Assembly: GCA_002840895.1 (NCBI GenBank)
Contig: PHCZ01000003.1
Location: forward strand, 62,001 to 126,000
Reading direction: 5' to 3'
DNA: 64,000 nt
From: Bacteroidetes bacterium HGW-Bacteroidetes-8
GTDB lineage: Bacteria > Bacteroidota > Bacteroidia > Bacteroidales > UBA932
Part shown: piece by piece, positions 43,966 through 52,848 of the stretch
Layout of the letters: each line of letters starts with the position of its first letter
Position numbering within the stretch: position 1 is the first letter of the stretch
The notes under the pieces: model-generated
What the model saw: only the letters and a program-made list of their open reading frames with translations
Databases searched by the model: none
Told to the model about the DNA's origin: nothing
Translations under genes and position numbers: made by a program

Positions 43966-44283
43966 TTAAACGCATCCGTCAGGCTTTGGAAGTCCGGCTA
44001 TTTTACACGCGCCTCTTGCCGGCCCCAAAGGGAAAAGTTCATATATCTCTCTAAGTTTTAGGCCTGTCTCCTGACATATTTTCCTGATCATCGGAGCATT
44101 GCCGTTAGCCTCAAAGTTATCTCTGATAATTTTAATAACTGACCAGTGTTTGTCGTTAAGGCTGTCAATACCATCTGCTTTAGCGATTAGTGCTGCCACT
44201 TCGCTATCCCATATACCAGGTTCGGAAAGGAAACCATCTCCGTCCACATCAAAAACTCTTCCTTCAATCTCAAGTTTTGCCAT
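43966..44283 (-). CDS. dsrC: DsrC-type sulfur carrier protein
   Basis: The 105-residue protein matches the DsrC/TusE family: an N-terminal DVDGDGFLSEPGIWDSEVA segment and a C-terminal arm GLPKPDGCV. Both redox cysteines of true DsrC are present, C104 (penultimate) and C93, ten residues apart; TusE keeps only the penultimate one. DsrC carries sulfur as a persulfide or trisulfide. It is the first gene of the cluster with the DsrM- and DsrK-like proteins and the cysteine-desulfurase-like enzyme. It diverges from fhs; a weak TTTG/TAACTTCG pair lies in the minus-strand upstream gap. Confidence 0.92.
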   Translation of the reverse strand: MAKLEIEGRVFDVDGDGFLSEPGIWDSEVAALIAKADGIDSLNDKHWSVIKIIRDNFEANGNAPMIRKICQETGLKLREIYELFPLGPARGACKIAGLPKPDGCV

Positions 44284-44411
44284 AAGTGAAAAATATTTTT
44301 TAATTTAGTGGCAACGAAGTTATGAAAAAATATTAAACTGTTACAAAAACTTTATTGTAGCTCGTTTGTTTTAACTTTTAAGTATCTATTTATAATAAAA
44401 CTTATCTGATT

Positions 44412-46073
44412 ATGACCGATCTTGAAATTGCTCGCAAAGTGACGATGAAACCTATAGGTGAGATAGCCAAAAAGCTTGGAATCGATCCGGAAGATCTTGA
44501 ACTCTATGGGAAATACAAAGCAAAGCTCCCTCCTAAATATATAGACAGATCAAAATTCGGGAAGCTTATTCTTGTCTCCGCAATCTCTCCAACTCCAGCC
44601 GGAGAGGGCAAAACAACTGTATCCATAGGCCTCTCGCAGGCTCTAAACCGAATAGGAATGAGATCTGCGGTGGTTTTGCGAGAACCATCACTTGGTCCTG
44701 TATTTGGTATTAAAGGGGGAGCAACCGGAGGGGGCTACTCTCAGGTTCTACCTATGGAGGATATAAATCTCCATTTTACCGGTGACTTTGCAGCAATTGA
44801 GAAGGCCCATAACCTGCTTGCAGCTCTAATAGACAATAATATTCAAAGTAAAACCAGGTCACTGAATCTTGACCCTCGCACTATCTCTTGGAAAAGAGTT
44901 ATGGATATGAATGACAGATCTTTAAGATCTATTGTTGTTGGTCTTGGAGGAACTGCTCACGGTATCCCGAGGGAGACAGGCTTTGATATCACAGCAGCTT
45001 CGGAGGTGATGGCTATCTTATGTCTCTCTAAAGATATGCAAGATCTGAAAAACAGGCTTGGAAGTATTTTTATTGGTTACACATTTGACAAAAAACCGAT
45101 ATATGCCAGAGATCTTAAGGCACACGGAGCAATGGCTGCTCTTCTAAAAGACGCGCTTAAACCTAATCTGGTACAGACTGTTGAGGGTACACCGGCAATA
45201 ATTCACGGAGGTCCTTTTGCAAATATTGCTCAGGGTACAAACTCTGTTATTGCAACACAGACTGCTATGTCTCTTACAGACTACACTGTAACGGAAGCAG
45301 GTTTCGGGTTTGACCTTGGTGCCGAAAAATTCCTTGACATCAAATGCCGAAGCGCAAAGCTCTCACCAAATGGTGCAGTGTTGGTTGCTACAATAAGGGC
45401 ACTTAAATATCACGGAGGACAGCCACTAAAGGAGATAAAAACTCCAGGAGTTGAGTATCTGAAAAAAGGGATCGGGAATCTGGAGAAGCACGTGGAGAAC
45501 ATCAGGCTCTTCAGTCTGGCTCCTGTGGTAGCAGTAAACCGTTTTTTAACCGACACTCAGGAGGAGATAGATTTCGTGGTAAACTTCTGTAAGAGTAAAG
45601 ATATACCTGTTACTGTTGTGGATGTGTGGGCAAAAGGTGGAGCAGGAGCAGAGGAGCTGGCTCATATGGTAGTTGAGGCTGCAAAGGTGTGCTGTCCTCT
45701 ATTCGCCCCTCTATACCCTCTAACAGACAGTGTAGAGCAGAAAATTGAGACAATTGCCAAGAAAATTTACGGTGCAGAGGCTGTAGACTACACCTCTAAA
45801 GCTAAAAGTGCACTTGCTAAGATCTCAAATCTTGGACTTGACGGGCTTGCAATATGTATGGCAAAGACTCAGAAATCCCTCTCGGACAATCCGGATCTTT
45901 TAGGAAGACCAAAGGATTTTGTGATCACCGTAAGAGATATCGAGATTGCAGCCGGGGCAGGATTTCTTGTTCCTATTACCGGGGAGATTATGCGTATGCC
46001 GGGGCTTCCTGAGGAGCCATCATCGGAGCGTATCGATATTGATAACGACGGAAATATCTCCGGACTATTTTAA
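44412..46073 (+). CDS. fhs: Formate-tetrahydrofolate ligase
   Basis: The 553-residue enzyme makes 10-formyl-THF from formate, ATP and THF. The P-loop TPAGEGKTT at 61-69, the EPSLGPVFGIKGGATGGG segment (split by a turn), FAAIEKAHNLL, and the C-terminal AGAGFLVPITGEIMRMPGLP are all characteristic. Full length matches bacterial Fhs. It stands alone on the plus strand between the dsrC cluster and the his operon. It links to the metF-metH-ahcY and pABA genes through the folate pool. Confidence 0.98.
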   Translation: MTDLEIARKVTMKPIGEIAKKLGIDPEDLELYGKYKAKLPPKYIDRSKFGKLILVSAISPTPAGEGKTTVSIGLSQALNRIGMRSAVVLREPSLGPVFGIKGGATGGGYSQVLPMEDINLHFTGDFAAIEKAHNLLAALIDNNIQSKTRSLNLDPRTISWKRVMDMNDRSLRSIVVGLGGTAHGIPRETGFDITAASEVMAILCLSKDMQDLKNRLGSIFIGYTFDKKPIYARDLKAHGAMAALLKDALKPNLVQTVEGTPAIIHGGPFANIAQGTNSVIATQTAMSLTDYTVTEAGFGFDLGAEKFLDIKCRSAKLSPNGAVLVATIRALKYHGGQPLKEIKTPGVEYLKKGIGNLEKHVENIRLFSLAPVVAVNRFLTDTQEEIDFVVNFCKSKDIPVTVVDVWAKGGAGAEELAHMVVEAAKVCCPLFAPLYPLTDSVEQKIETIAKKIYGAEAVDYTSKAKSALAKISNLGLDGLAICMAKTQKSLSDNPDLLGRPKDFVITVRDIEIAAGAGFLVPITGEIMRMPGLPEEPSSERIDIDNDGNISGLF

Positions 46074-46081
46074 CGGGGAAG

Positions 46082-46678
46082 TTAGTTTCTTGAGTATAGC
46101 TCCTCCTCAATATCGGAGAGAGAGAGTCCAAAAAACTCAAGGAGAACAATAAGATGGTATATGAGATCTGCACTCTCATATACCAATCTTTTTTTATCCC
46201 CTTTTATAGCCTCAATTATGGTCTCCGCAGCCTCCTCTCCAACTTTTTTGCAGATTCTCTCTGCTCCGGAGTTAAAGAGTGAGGTTGTGTAAGAGTCCGG
46301 TGGCATATTGAGGTGCCTCTCTCTTATTATTTGAGCAAGCCTCCCTGTAAAACCTTCACTATCTCTGCCTGCGAAACAGCTTACGCTCCCGGTGTGGCAT
46401 ACTGGGCCTGCAGGATTTACCCTCACTAAAAGTGTATCCTGGTCACAATCTTTTTCAATGGTCACAATTTTGAGAAAGTTTCCGCTGCTCTCCCCTTTTG
46501 TCCAGAGTTTCTTGCGGGATCTGCTGAAAAAGGTGACCAGCCCACTGGCTATACTTAACTCATATGACTCTCTGTTCATATAACCCAGCATAAGAACTTT
46601 AAGGGTTTTATCATCCTGGATTACTGCCGGAATAAGATCCGTTTCATTTTTAAATACTATATCTCTTAATTTTTCCAT
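46082..46678 (-). CDS. hisIE: Phosphoribosyl-AMP cyclohydrolase / phosphoribosyl-ATP pyrophosphatase
   Basis: The 198-residue bifunctional protein catalyses steps 2 and 3 of histidine synthesis. The N-terminal HisI domain (about 1-105) shows MLGYMNRESYE, SRSRKKLWTKGE and zinc-binding CDQDTLLV with HTGSVSCF. The C-terminal HisE domain (about 108-198) shows SYTTSLFNSG, KKVGEEAAE and ESADLIYHL. It is the last gene of the his operon, 15 bases after hisF, and ends close to the convergent fhs stop. Confidence 0.97.
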   Translation of the reverse strand: MEKLRDIVFKNETDLIPAVIQDDKTLKVLMLGYMNRESYELSIASGLVTFFSRSRKKLWTKGESSGNFLKIVTIEKDCDQDTLLVRVNPAGPVCHTGSVSCFAGRDSEGFTGRLAQIIRERHLNMPPDSYTTSLFNSGAERICKKVGEEAAETIIEAIKGDKKRLVYESADLIYHLIVLLEFFGLSLSDIEEELYSRN

Positions 46679-46693
46679 AATCTCTTTTTTTAA

Positions 46694-47449
46694 CTATAAT
46701 CTCACTACAACTCCTGACTCCAGCAGAAATCTTTTCAATGCAGGTATCCCAATCTCTCCGTTGTGAAAGACAGACGCAGCAAGAGCGGCATCTGCTCTTC
46801 CCTCTTTGAAGAGTTGGGCAAAGTGCTCCATCTTACCTGCTCCACCGGATGCAATGACAGGAATGGTTAGCCTGGAACCCAGAGTTGACAGAGCTTGGTA
46901 TGCAAACCCGCTTTTTGTCCCATCGTGATCCATTGAGGTGAAGAGAATCTCGCCTGCTCCCCGGCTCATAACCTCATCTGCCCACTCAAATAGCTCCCTG
47001 TTGCTCCTCTTTTGACCTCCGCTGCTCATAACTCTCCATATACCCTCCTCTACTCTTGCATCGATTGCAACAACTACAAACTGAGATCCGTACCTGCAGG
47101 CAATTGAGTCGACCAGTGCAGGGTTAGAGATTGCAGCACTATTGATTGAGATCTTGTCTGCTCCCGCATCCAGAAGAGCACTCACCTGGCTGAGTTCTGT
47201 AATGCCACCACCAACCGTAAATGGAATATTAATCTCTTTGGCAACTCTCTTTACAAGTGAGAGAAATGTCCGGCGACCCTCCTGAGTTGCGCTTATATCC
47301 AGATAAACAAGCTCATCTGCCCCCTGCTGAGCATATCCTCTTCCCATAAGAACAGGATCTCCCACCTCTTTTAGGTTTATAAAATTTACCCCTTTCACAG
47401 TCTTGCCCTCGTGAACATCCAGGCAAGGTATTATCCGTTTTGCAACCAT
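46694..47449 (-). CDS. hisF: Imidazole glycerol phosphate synthase, cyclase subunit
   Basis: This 251-residue TIM barrel joins PRFAR with ammonia from HisH to form IGP and AICAR. The N-terminal RIIPCLDV holds catalytic D11, and the second catalytic aspartate is in SMDHDGTKSG near residue 130. The VGGGI and ASGGAG phosphate loops are present. Its start overlaps the hisA end by 19 bases. Length and motifs are intact. Confidence 0.98.
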   Translation of the reverse strand: MVAKRIIPCLDVHEGKTVKGVNFINLKEVGDPVLMGRGYAQQGADELVYLDISATQEGRRTFLSLVKRVAKEINIPFTVGGGITELSQVSALLDAGADKISINSAAISNPALVDSIACRYGSQFVVVAIDARVEEGIWRVMSSGGQKRSNRELFEWADEVMSRGAGEILFTSMDHDGTKSGFAYQALSTLGSRLTIPVIASGGAGKMEHFAQLFKEGRADAALAASVFHNGEIGIPALKRFLLESGVVVRL

Positions 47450-48189
47450 AGTGATAACTCCTTTAAATCAACTCTATTTTCATATAGTGCTTTCCCAACT
47501 ATAACGCCATCTGCACCGCACTCTTTTAGTTTAACAATATCTTGTAGCGAGGAGACACCTCCGCTGGCAATAAGCTCAATTCCGGGAAACTCTCTTTTTA
47601 GGGAGGAGTAGATATCAAATGCCGGTCCACACAACATACCGTCTTTAGAGATATCTGTACAAATCAATTGACTCACTCCAATTTTTGCATAGTTGGATAT
47701 AATCTCAAAGAGATCTGAATCACTCTCCTTCTTCCACCCTTTTATCGCAATTTTACCATCTCTAATATCTACCCCAAGAATCAACCTTTCGCTACCGAAG
47801 ATCTTTAACATCTCCTTAAAGAGAGAGGGGTTCTCTACCGCAATACTCCCACAAATTACTCTTGAGGCTCCGGCGCTAAACACCTCGGTGGCAGACTCCA
47901 AACTCTTGACTCCGCCTCCGAACTGAATCTCCATTGTGCAGCCTTTAGAAACCCTCTCCAAAACATTTAGGTTTACCGGACTCTCTCCCCTGGCTCCCTC
48001 CAGATCTACCAAATGAAGTCTTTCAAAACCAAACCTTTGAAAATTCATAGCCACCTCTATGGGGTCTGTACTATAGACAATTTTTTTGCTATAGTCTCCC
48101 ATTGAGAGCCTTACACACTCTCCTGCAATTATATCAATTGCAGGGATAACAGAAAATTTGGGTTTACTCGCTATATCCATCTCTATCAT
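47431..48189 (-). CDS. hisA: ProFAR isomerase
   Basis: The 252-residue TIM barrel isomerises ProFAR to PRFAR. VIPAIDIIAGECVRL carries the first catalytic aspartate and CTDISKDGM the second; FGGGVKS and IASGGVSS bind phosphate. The ATG at 48189 overlaps hisH by 26 bases; an ATG at 48180 would also serve. It is in the expected place between hisH and hisF. Confidence 0.97.
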   Translation of the reverse strand: MIEMDIASKPKFSVIPAIDIIAGECVRLSMGDYSKKIVYSTDPIEVAMNFQRFGFERLHLVDLEGARGESPVNLNVLERVSKGCTMEIQFGGGVKSLESATEVFSAGASRVICGSIAVENPSLFKEMLKIFGSERLILGVDIRDGKIAIKGWKKESDSDLFEIISNYAKIGVSQLICTDISKDGMLCGPAFDIYSSLKREFPGIELIASGGVSSLQDIVKLKECGADGVIVGKALYENRVDLKELSLWLQNG

Positions 48190-48769
48190 CTATATTAAAA
48201 AAGTTCTTTAGAAATCGCTCTCCTGCCTGCCCGCTCTTCTCCGGGTGAAATTGTACTCCATAGAAATTTCTTCTATTGAGTGCAGATGAAAATTTGCCCC
48301 CATAATCGGTCGTGGCAACCGTGTCCAGGCTGATTTCCGGAGCGTAGGAGTGAACAAAATAGAACCACTCCCCCTCGGGTATAGATTCGAAAAGAGGGCC
48401 CCTGAGTCCGGTTATACGGTTCCACCCCATATGCGGAATCTTAAGACCCGGCGATCTTAGTTTTACAACCCTGTTATCCAAAACATCCAATAACCCGGTA
48501 TCACCCTCTTCGCTATAAGAGCATAAAACCTGCATCCCTATACAAATGCCCAATACCGGAGAGCTTAGTGACCGGATAAGATTTGTCAAATTGCGCTCCT
48601 CTATCCCGCAAATAACAGATGCCGCCTGCCCAACTCCCGGAAGAACTATATGCGATGCAGTGGATATAAGTGAGGGGTCTGATGTAACAACATAATCTTC
48701 TCCTATCCTCTCAATTGCATTGGTCAATGAGCGGATATTTCCCGCTCCGTACTCTACTATTGCAACCAT
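48164..48769 (-). CDS. hisH: Imidazole glycerol phosphate synthase, glutaminase subunit
   Basis: The 201-residue class I glutamine amidotransferase has C76 in GICIGMQVL and H175/E177 in VQFHPEKSG. The N-terminal VAIVEYGAGNIRSL is the standard HisH start. It delivers ammonia to HisF, encoded two genes downstream. It begins 5 bases after the hisCB stop. Confidence 0.97.
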   Translation of the reverse strand: MVAIVEYGAGNIRSLTNAIERIGEDYVVTSDPSLISTASHIVLPGVGQAASVICGIEERNLTNLIRSLSSPVLGICIGMQVLCSYSEEGDTGLLDVLDNRVVKLRSPGLKIPHMGWNRITGLRGPLFESIPEGEWFYFVHSYAPEISLDTVATTDYGGKFSSALNRRNFYGVQFHPEKSGQAGERFLKNFFNIDDRDGYSE

Positions 48770-48774
48770 AATCT

Positions 48775-50487
48775 TTATATTACCCCCTTACTGCTTGGTG
48801 TTTGATAGAGATTAACATCATTTGAGAGTGCTACTCTTAGCGCTCTTGCGAATGCTTTAAAAATTGCCTCTCCCTTATGGTGGTCGTTATCTCCCTGTGC
48901 AGATATATGAAGTGTAACGAGAGCCGAGGAAGATAGGGTAGAGAAGAAGTGTCTGAACATCTCACACGGAAACTCACCAACTCTCTCTCCCTTAAAGGAT
49001 ACATCCCATATAAAAGAGGCCCTTCCTCCCAAATCCAGCAGTACCTCTGCCCTGGACTCATCCATAGGTAACACAAAACCATATCTGTTGTACCCCTTTT
49101 TTGCAGATATCATCCTCTTAAATGCCTCTCCCAAAACTATTGCGACATCTTCAACGGTGTGGTGCGGGTCTACTTTTAGATCTCCGCAGGCATCAATATC
49201 CATAGAGATGCCTGAGTGAACCGATATCTGTTCCAACATATGGTCAAAAAACCCTACTCCTGTACGGATCTCCGAATCCCTTCCTCCATCCGGGTAGATC
49301 CTGACTTGTATCTTTGTCTCCTTTGTTACTCTTGAGAGCTCAATGCAGTCGCTAAATTTTTTAGCGGAGTCTCCATTAATCACAGAGAGAAGAGCTCTGT
49401 TTTCCAGCGGTTTCCCAACAGTGATACGGAGAGTTTGTGAGCAACCGGCCACATCGCTTCTATCTCTTGTTACAATACCGGCGTTTAACAATTTGTTATA
49501 AATCTTTTTTGCATCGGTGAATTTTACCAGCAAGAAGTTGGAGTTACTCGGATATACCCTCTCAACTCCTGTAGATCTCCCCAGAGAGGCTGCAAGCATA
49601 TCCCTCTCTGCAATAATCGTCTCCACAATAGTAGGGTCGCTCTCTTTAAGAGCCCTTATCGCAAGCTCTTGATTTACACGACTTATATTATATGGGTATT
49701 TAACCCTCTCCATAAATGCGATGATTTTTGGTGAGGATAGAGCAAAACCAACCCTAATAGCAGCCATCCCTTTCGCTTTGGACATTGTTCGCAAGACCAC
49801 AAGATTGGGATATTGGTCAATCATTGGAACAAACCCGGCATCAGATGCAAAATCTATATAGGCCTCATCCACTACAACCACTCCGCCAAACCTCTCAATC
49901 ACCCAGATAACATCCTCTTTTTTGAGTAGGTTCCCGGTTGGGTTATTTGGTGAACACAAAAATATTATCTTGCTATTTTTGTCACTTAACTTCAATAGCC
50001 TCTCTCTGTCAAAAGAGAAGTCGGTTTCAAGAGAGAGCTCTCTGTAGGATATGTCATTTATAGATGCACAAACCTTATACATTCCGTAGGTTGGAGAGAG
50101 AGTAATGATATTATCTCTTCCGGGTATACAAAAAATTCGTATCAACAGATCTATTGCCTCATCCGATCCGTTTCCTGCAAAGATATTCTCCGGTTTTGGC
50201 ATAAAGTGTTCGGGGTTTACACCACTATCAATAAATATCTGCACCTGTTTGCAGATAGATACAGCAGCAGCTCTCTTTAGCTCTTTACTGTGAGGATCCG
50301 GATATCTGTTATAACCGGAATTGTATGGGCTCTCATTTGCATCGAGATATACAGCGCATTTAAGATCTGATTCATCTCTTGCGGTAGAGTAGGGTTTGAG
50401 CTCTTTTATATTTGGGCGGATAATATTATCCAACCAGATTATCTCTTTTAGCTCGTTACTCTTTTTGATCTTTGTTGTCTCTTTCAT
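48775..50487 (-). CDS. hisCB: Fused histidinol-phosphate aminotransferase / imidazoleglycerol-phosphate dehydratase
   Basis: A single uninterrupted 570-residue frame joins two enzymes. Residues of about 15-372 are HisC: NESPYN, GNGSDEAIDLL, SPNNPTGN, VVDEAYIDF and PLP lysine K237 in TMSKAKG. Residues of about 386-570 are the IGPD (HisB) domain: GFFDHML (412-418), HHTVEDVA (442-449), DESRAEV (476-482) and HHKGEA (536-541) with the manganese-binding histidines. The histidinol-phosphate phosphatase half found in enterobacterial HisB is absent. Steps 6 and 7 of the pathway are thus on one chain. The gene sits between hisD and hisH. Confidence 0.95.
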   Translation of the reverse strand: MKETTKIKKSNELKEIIWLDNIIRPNIKELKPYSTARDESDLKCAVYLDANESPYNSGYNRYPDPHSKELKRAAAVSICKQVQIFIDSGVNPEHFMPKPENIFAGNGSDEAIDLLIRIFCIPGRDNIITLSPTYGMYKVCASINDISYRELSLETDFSFDRERLLKLSDKNSKIIFLCSPNNPTGNLLKKEDVIWVIERFGGVVVVDEAYIDFASDAGFVPMIDQYPNLVVLRTMSKAKGMAAIRVGFALSSPKIIAFMERVKYPYNISRVNQELAIRALKESDPTIVETIIAERDMLAASLGRSTGVERVYPSNSNFLLVKFTDAKKIYNKLLNAGIVTRDRSDVAGCSQTLRITVGKPLENRALLSVINGDSAKKFSDCIELSRVTKETKIQVRIYPDGGRDSEIRTGVGFFDHMLEQISVHSGISMDIDACGDLKVDPHHTVEDVAIVLGEAFKRMISAKKGYNRYGFVLPMDESRAEVLLDLGGRASFIWDVSFKGERVGEFPCEMFRHFFSTLSSSALVTLHISAQGDNDHHKGEAIFKAFARALRVALSNDVNLYQTPSSKGVI

Positions 50488-50490
50488 ATT

Positions 50491-51780
50491 TTAATTTCCG
50501 GAATTTATTCTCTTTAATCTTATCTCTACAGCATTTCTATGCCCCTGGAGCTGCTCGTTTTGCGCCATAGTGGCAATGTGTGGGCCGAGGTTGAGCAGCC
50601 CCTGCGGGGTGAGCTCCTGGTAGGTTATTTTATGTGTAAAGCTCTCAAGTGAAAGCCCCCCAGAAGATCTTGCCCATCCACCTGTAGGGAGAGTGTGGTT
50701 AGTCCCGCTAGCGTAATCTCCCGCACTTTCGGGAGAGTACTCTCCTATGAATATACTCCCGGCGGCTCTGATTTTATCTGCAATTTCCCACGGCATCTGT
50801 GTTGCAATTATAAGGTGTTCGGGTGCATAGAGGTTCGCAAACTCTATTGAGTTTGATATCTCTTTAAAAATTATGACTCTGCTATTCATTAGTGAGCCCT
50901 CTATCTCTCGTTTACGATCAAGCAATACCCTCTGCTCCTGGACAGACTTCATAACCTTATCTGCAACAGATTTTTCCGGAACCAAAAGTATAACCTGAGA
51001 GTCCAATCCGTGCTCAGCCTGAGATAGCAGATCTGCCGCAATAAAACCTGCATCACAGCTACTGTCTGCAATAACCATCAGTTCCGACGGACCGGCAACC
51101 ATATCTATCGCCACTGTTTTTGATACCATCTGCTTAGCTATTGTTACATATTGATTTCCGGGTCCAAAGATTTTATCTACCCTCTTTATGCTCTCTGTTC
51201 CGTAAGCCATTGCAGCAACTGCCTGAGCACCCCCTACCGTAACAATGGTATCAATACCTATCCGGGATGCAGTGTAGGCCAACACGGGTGGTATCTTTCC
51301 GTCATATGAGGGTGGAGTAAAGAGAACTATCTCCCTGCAACCTGCTATTTTAGCCGGTATTCCCAACATAAGCACTGTGGAGAAGAGTGGTGCGCTCCCA
51401 CCCGGGATATATAGACCCACCCTCTCTATTGGCAGAGATCTCTGAATACATCTCACTCCGGGGGTGGTTATAATGTCAATATCTACACTAACCTGCGCAC
51501 GGTGAAATCTTTCGATATTCTCTGCCGCTATATCTATTGCGTTTTTAAGTTCTTGCTCTATAAGGTTTTTACTATTGTCAATAAACTCTCTGTCCAGATA
51601 GAGTGACTTAAGAAAGACTCCATCTATTTTTTGGGTAAGTTCATAAAGAGCTATGTCGCCACTAGTACGCACCTCCGATAATATCCCGGATACTCTCTTC
51701 TCTATTGATTCCGTAAGCTCGGTAGATCTGCCTGCAAGTTGTGCCCATTGACCTCTTTGGGGCTCTTCAATAATCTTCAT
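50491..51780 (-). CDS. hisD: Histidinol dehydrogenase
   Basis: The 429-residue NAD- and zinc-dependent enzyme oxidises histidinol to histidine in two steps. Visible are IPGGSAPLFSTVLM, GGAQAVAAMAYGT, GPGNQYV, MVAGPSE, DLLSQAEHG (zinc histidine), YAPEHLI with the catalytic Glu-His, and SAGDYASGTNHTLPTGGWAR. All catalytic regions look intact. It starts 30 bases after hisG and ends 3 bases before hisCB. Confidence 0.98.
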   Translation of the reverse strand: MKIIEEPQRGQWAQLAGRSTELTESIEKRVSGILSEVRTSGDIALYELTQKIDGVFLKSLYLDREFIDNSKNLIEQELKNAIDIAAENIERFHRAQVSVDIDIITTPGVRCIQRSLPIERVGLYIPGGSAPLFSTVLMLGIPAKIAGCREIVLFTPPSYDGKIPPVLAYTASRIGIDTIVTVGGAQAVAAMAYGTESIKRVDKIFGPGNQYVTIAKQMVSKTVAIDMVAGPSELMVIADSSCDAGFIAADLLSQAEHGLDSQVILLVPEKSVADKVMKSVQEQRVLLDRKREIEGSLMNSRVIIFKEISNSIEFANLYAPEHLIIATQMPWEIADKIRAAGSIFIGEYSPESAGDYASGTNHTLPTGGWARSSGGLSLESFTHKITYQELTPQGLLNLGPHIATMAQNEQLQGHRNAVEIRLKRINSGN

Positions 51781-51810
51781 TATATAACTTTTTGAATTAG
51801 TCCAATAAAT

Positions 51811-52662
51811 CTATGGTAAAATCTTCTCCAGCGAGAGTACCAGAATACCCTCTGCACCAATTGCTTTTAGCTGCTCCATTTTTGGCCAAAGCTCCCTCTC
51901 CTCTACCACAACGTGTATTGAGCACCACCCTTTTTGTGCCAGAGGAAGAATGGTGGGGCTCCTCATTCCGGGCAATATCCCGGTTGCCTCATCCAGTTTA
52001 TCTTCCGGGAGGTTCATCAGAAGATACTTCATCCCTCTGCTTCTCTCAACAGATTCAAATCTTGAGACCAGCTGGGTTACAACCTCCATCTTCTCCCTCT
52101 CCAGCTTTGGATTTGCAATTAAAACCGCTTCGGAGACAAAGACCCTCTCAACCTCTTTAAGCCCGTTGGTTATGAGGGTTCCTCCCGAACTTACAATATC
52201 AAAAATTGCATCTGCCATCCCAACTGAGGGTGCAACCTCTACAGATCCTGTAATTTTATGAATCTGCGCATCTATACAGTTCTCTTTGAAGAATTTTTCA
52301 AGAATTGAGGGGTAGGATGTCGCAACCCTCTTGCCGTTAAAATAGTCAAGTCCCGTGTATTCCGCAGCTTTTGGAATTGCGAGTGAGATGCGACACTTGC
52401 TAAAGCCCAGCTTATGAATGACAGTGTTATCCATCTTTTTCTCCTCAACCTCGTTCATTCCCACAATTCCAATATCTGCAACCCCCATTGCAACTGCTCC
52501 CGGAATATCGTCATCCCTGAGAAAGAGAACCTCAAGGGGGAAATCTCCGCACTTGGCAAGCAGCTTTCTTTTGCCCTCCTCAATTGTGAGCCCGGACTCG
52601 TGCAGAAGGTTAATACTCTCTTCGCTTAATCGGCCTTTGGCCTGAATAGCAATCCTAATCAT
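51811..52662 (-). CDS. hisG: ATP phosphoribosyltransferase, long form
   Basis: HisG commits PRPP and ATP to histidine synthesis. At 283 residues it is the long form with a C-terminal ACT-like domain (about 210-283) that mediates feedback inhibition by histidine, so no HisZ partner is needed. Motifs are IAIQAKGRL, GVADIGIVGMNEVEE, and the PRPP loop DIVSSGGTLITNGL. It is the first structural gene of the operon and lies 20 bases after the attenuator terminator, so its expression should depend on antitermination. Confidence 0.96.
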   Translation of the reverse strand: MIRIAIQAKGRLSEESINLLHESGLTIEEGKRKLLAKCGDFPLEVLFLRDDDIPGAVAMGVADIGIVGMNEVEEKKMDNTVIHKLGFSKCRISLAIPKAAEYTGLDYFNGKRVATSYPSILEKFFKENCIDAQIHKITGSVEVAPSVGMADAIFDIVSSGGTLITNGLKEVERVFVSEAVLIANPKLEREKMEVVTQLVSRFESVERSRGMKYLLMNLPEDKLDEATGILPGMRSPTILPLAQKGWCSIHVVVEERELWPKMEQLKAIGAEGILVLSLEKILP

Positions 52663-52682
52663 AAATCAATAAATTAAAAAAT

Positions 52683-52714
52683 AAAAAAAAGGGCCTACCT
52701 TGCGGTAAGCCCTT
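52683..52714 (-). terminator. his attenuator terminator
   Basis: On the minus strand AAGGGCTTACC (52714-52704) pairs with GGTAGGCCCTT (52699-52689) over 11 bases with one G-U pair, around a GCAA tetraloop. A run of Us ends at 52683. It lies between the leader peptide and hisG, so it is a leader terminator and not the end of an upstream gene. Confidence 0.88.
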
Positions 52715-52737
52715 CTAAACTAAATATATCTGAATAA

Positions 52738-52827
52738 TTATCTCATATATACAAATAGCCGATCCAGCCTACCGTGTAACTGCAGGTGATGATGATGGAT
52801 CGAATGGATATTTGAATATAGATTCAT
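52738..52827 (-). CDS. hisL: his operon leader peptide
   Basis: This 29-residue open frame lies between a promoter-like box and the attenuator terminator. Residues 8-18 read HSIHHHHLQLH: six histidines in the peptide, four of them consecutive (codons 11-14). There is no other apparent function. In known his attenuators, scarcity of charged tRNA-His stalls the ribosome at such a run and lets the antiterminator form. The stop codon is 23 bases before the terminator stem. An AGAGAG purine stretch 4-9 bases upstream could act as a ribosome-binding site. Confidence 0.85.
   Translation of the reverse strand: MNLYSNIHSIHHHHLQLHGRLDRLFVYMR
52760..52802 (-). promoter_or_regulatory. his antiterminator and leader pairing segments
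   Basis: On the minus strand CGGTAGGC (52774-52767), covering leader codons 18-21, can pair over 8 bases with GCTTACCG (52710-52703). The latter is the 5' arm and loop edge of the terminator, so the two structures are mutually exclusive. Upstream, CGATCC (52802-52797) can pair with GGATCG (52765-52760), enclosing the four consecutive histidine codons. GGTAGGC occurs both here and in the terminator 3' arm, as expected of competing strands. Confidence 0.75.
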
Positions 52828-52848
52828 TTTCTCTCTTTTGTTGAGTCG

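Noticed and set aside
43966-44283. TusE (tRNA 2-thiouridine relay) in place of DsrC
   Set aside because: Both C-terminal cysteines (C93 and C104) are present, which is the DsrC pattern, and the neighbours are DsrM/K-like and not Tus proteins.
48775-50487. Sequencing error joining hisC and hisB
   Set aside because: The frame is continuous with a plausible linker and no stop or shift near the junction; I treat the fusion as real but list how to refute it.
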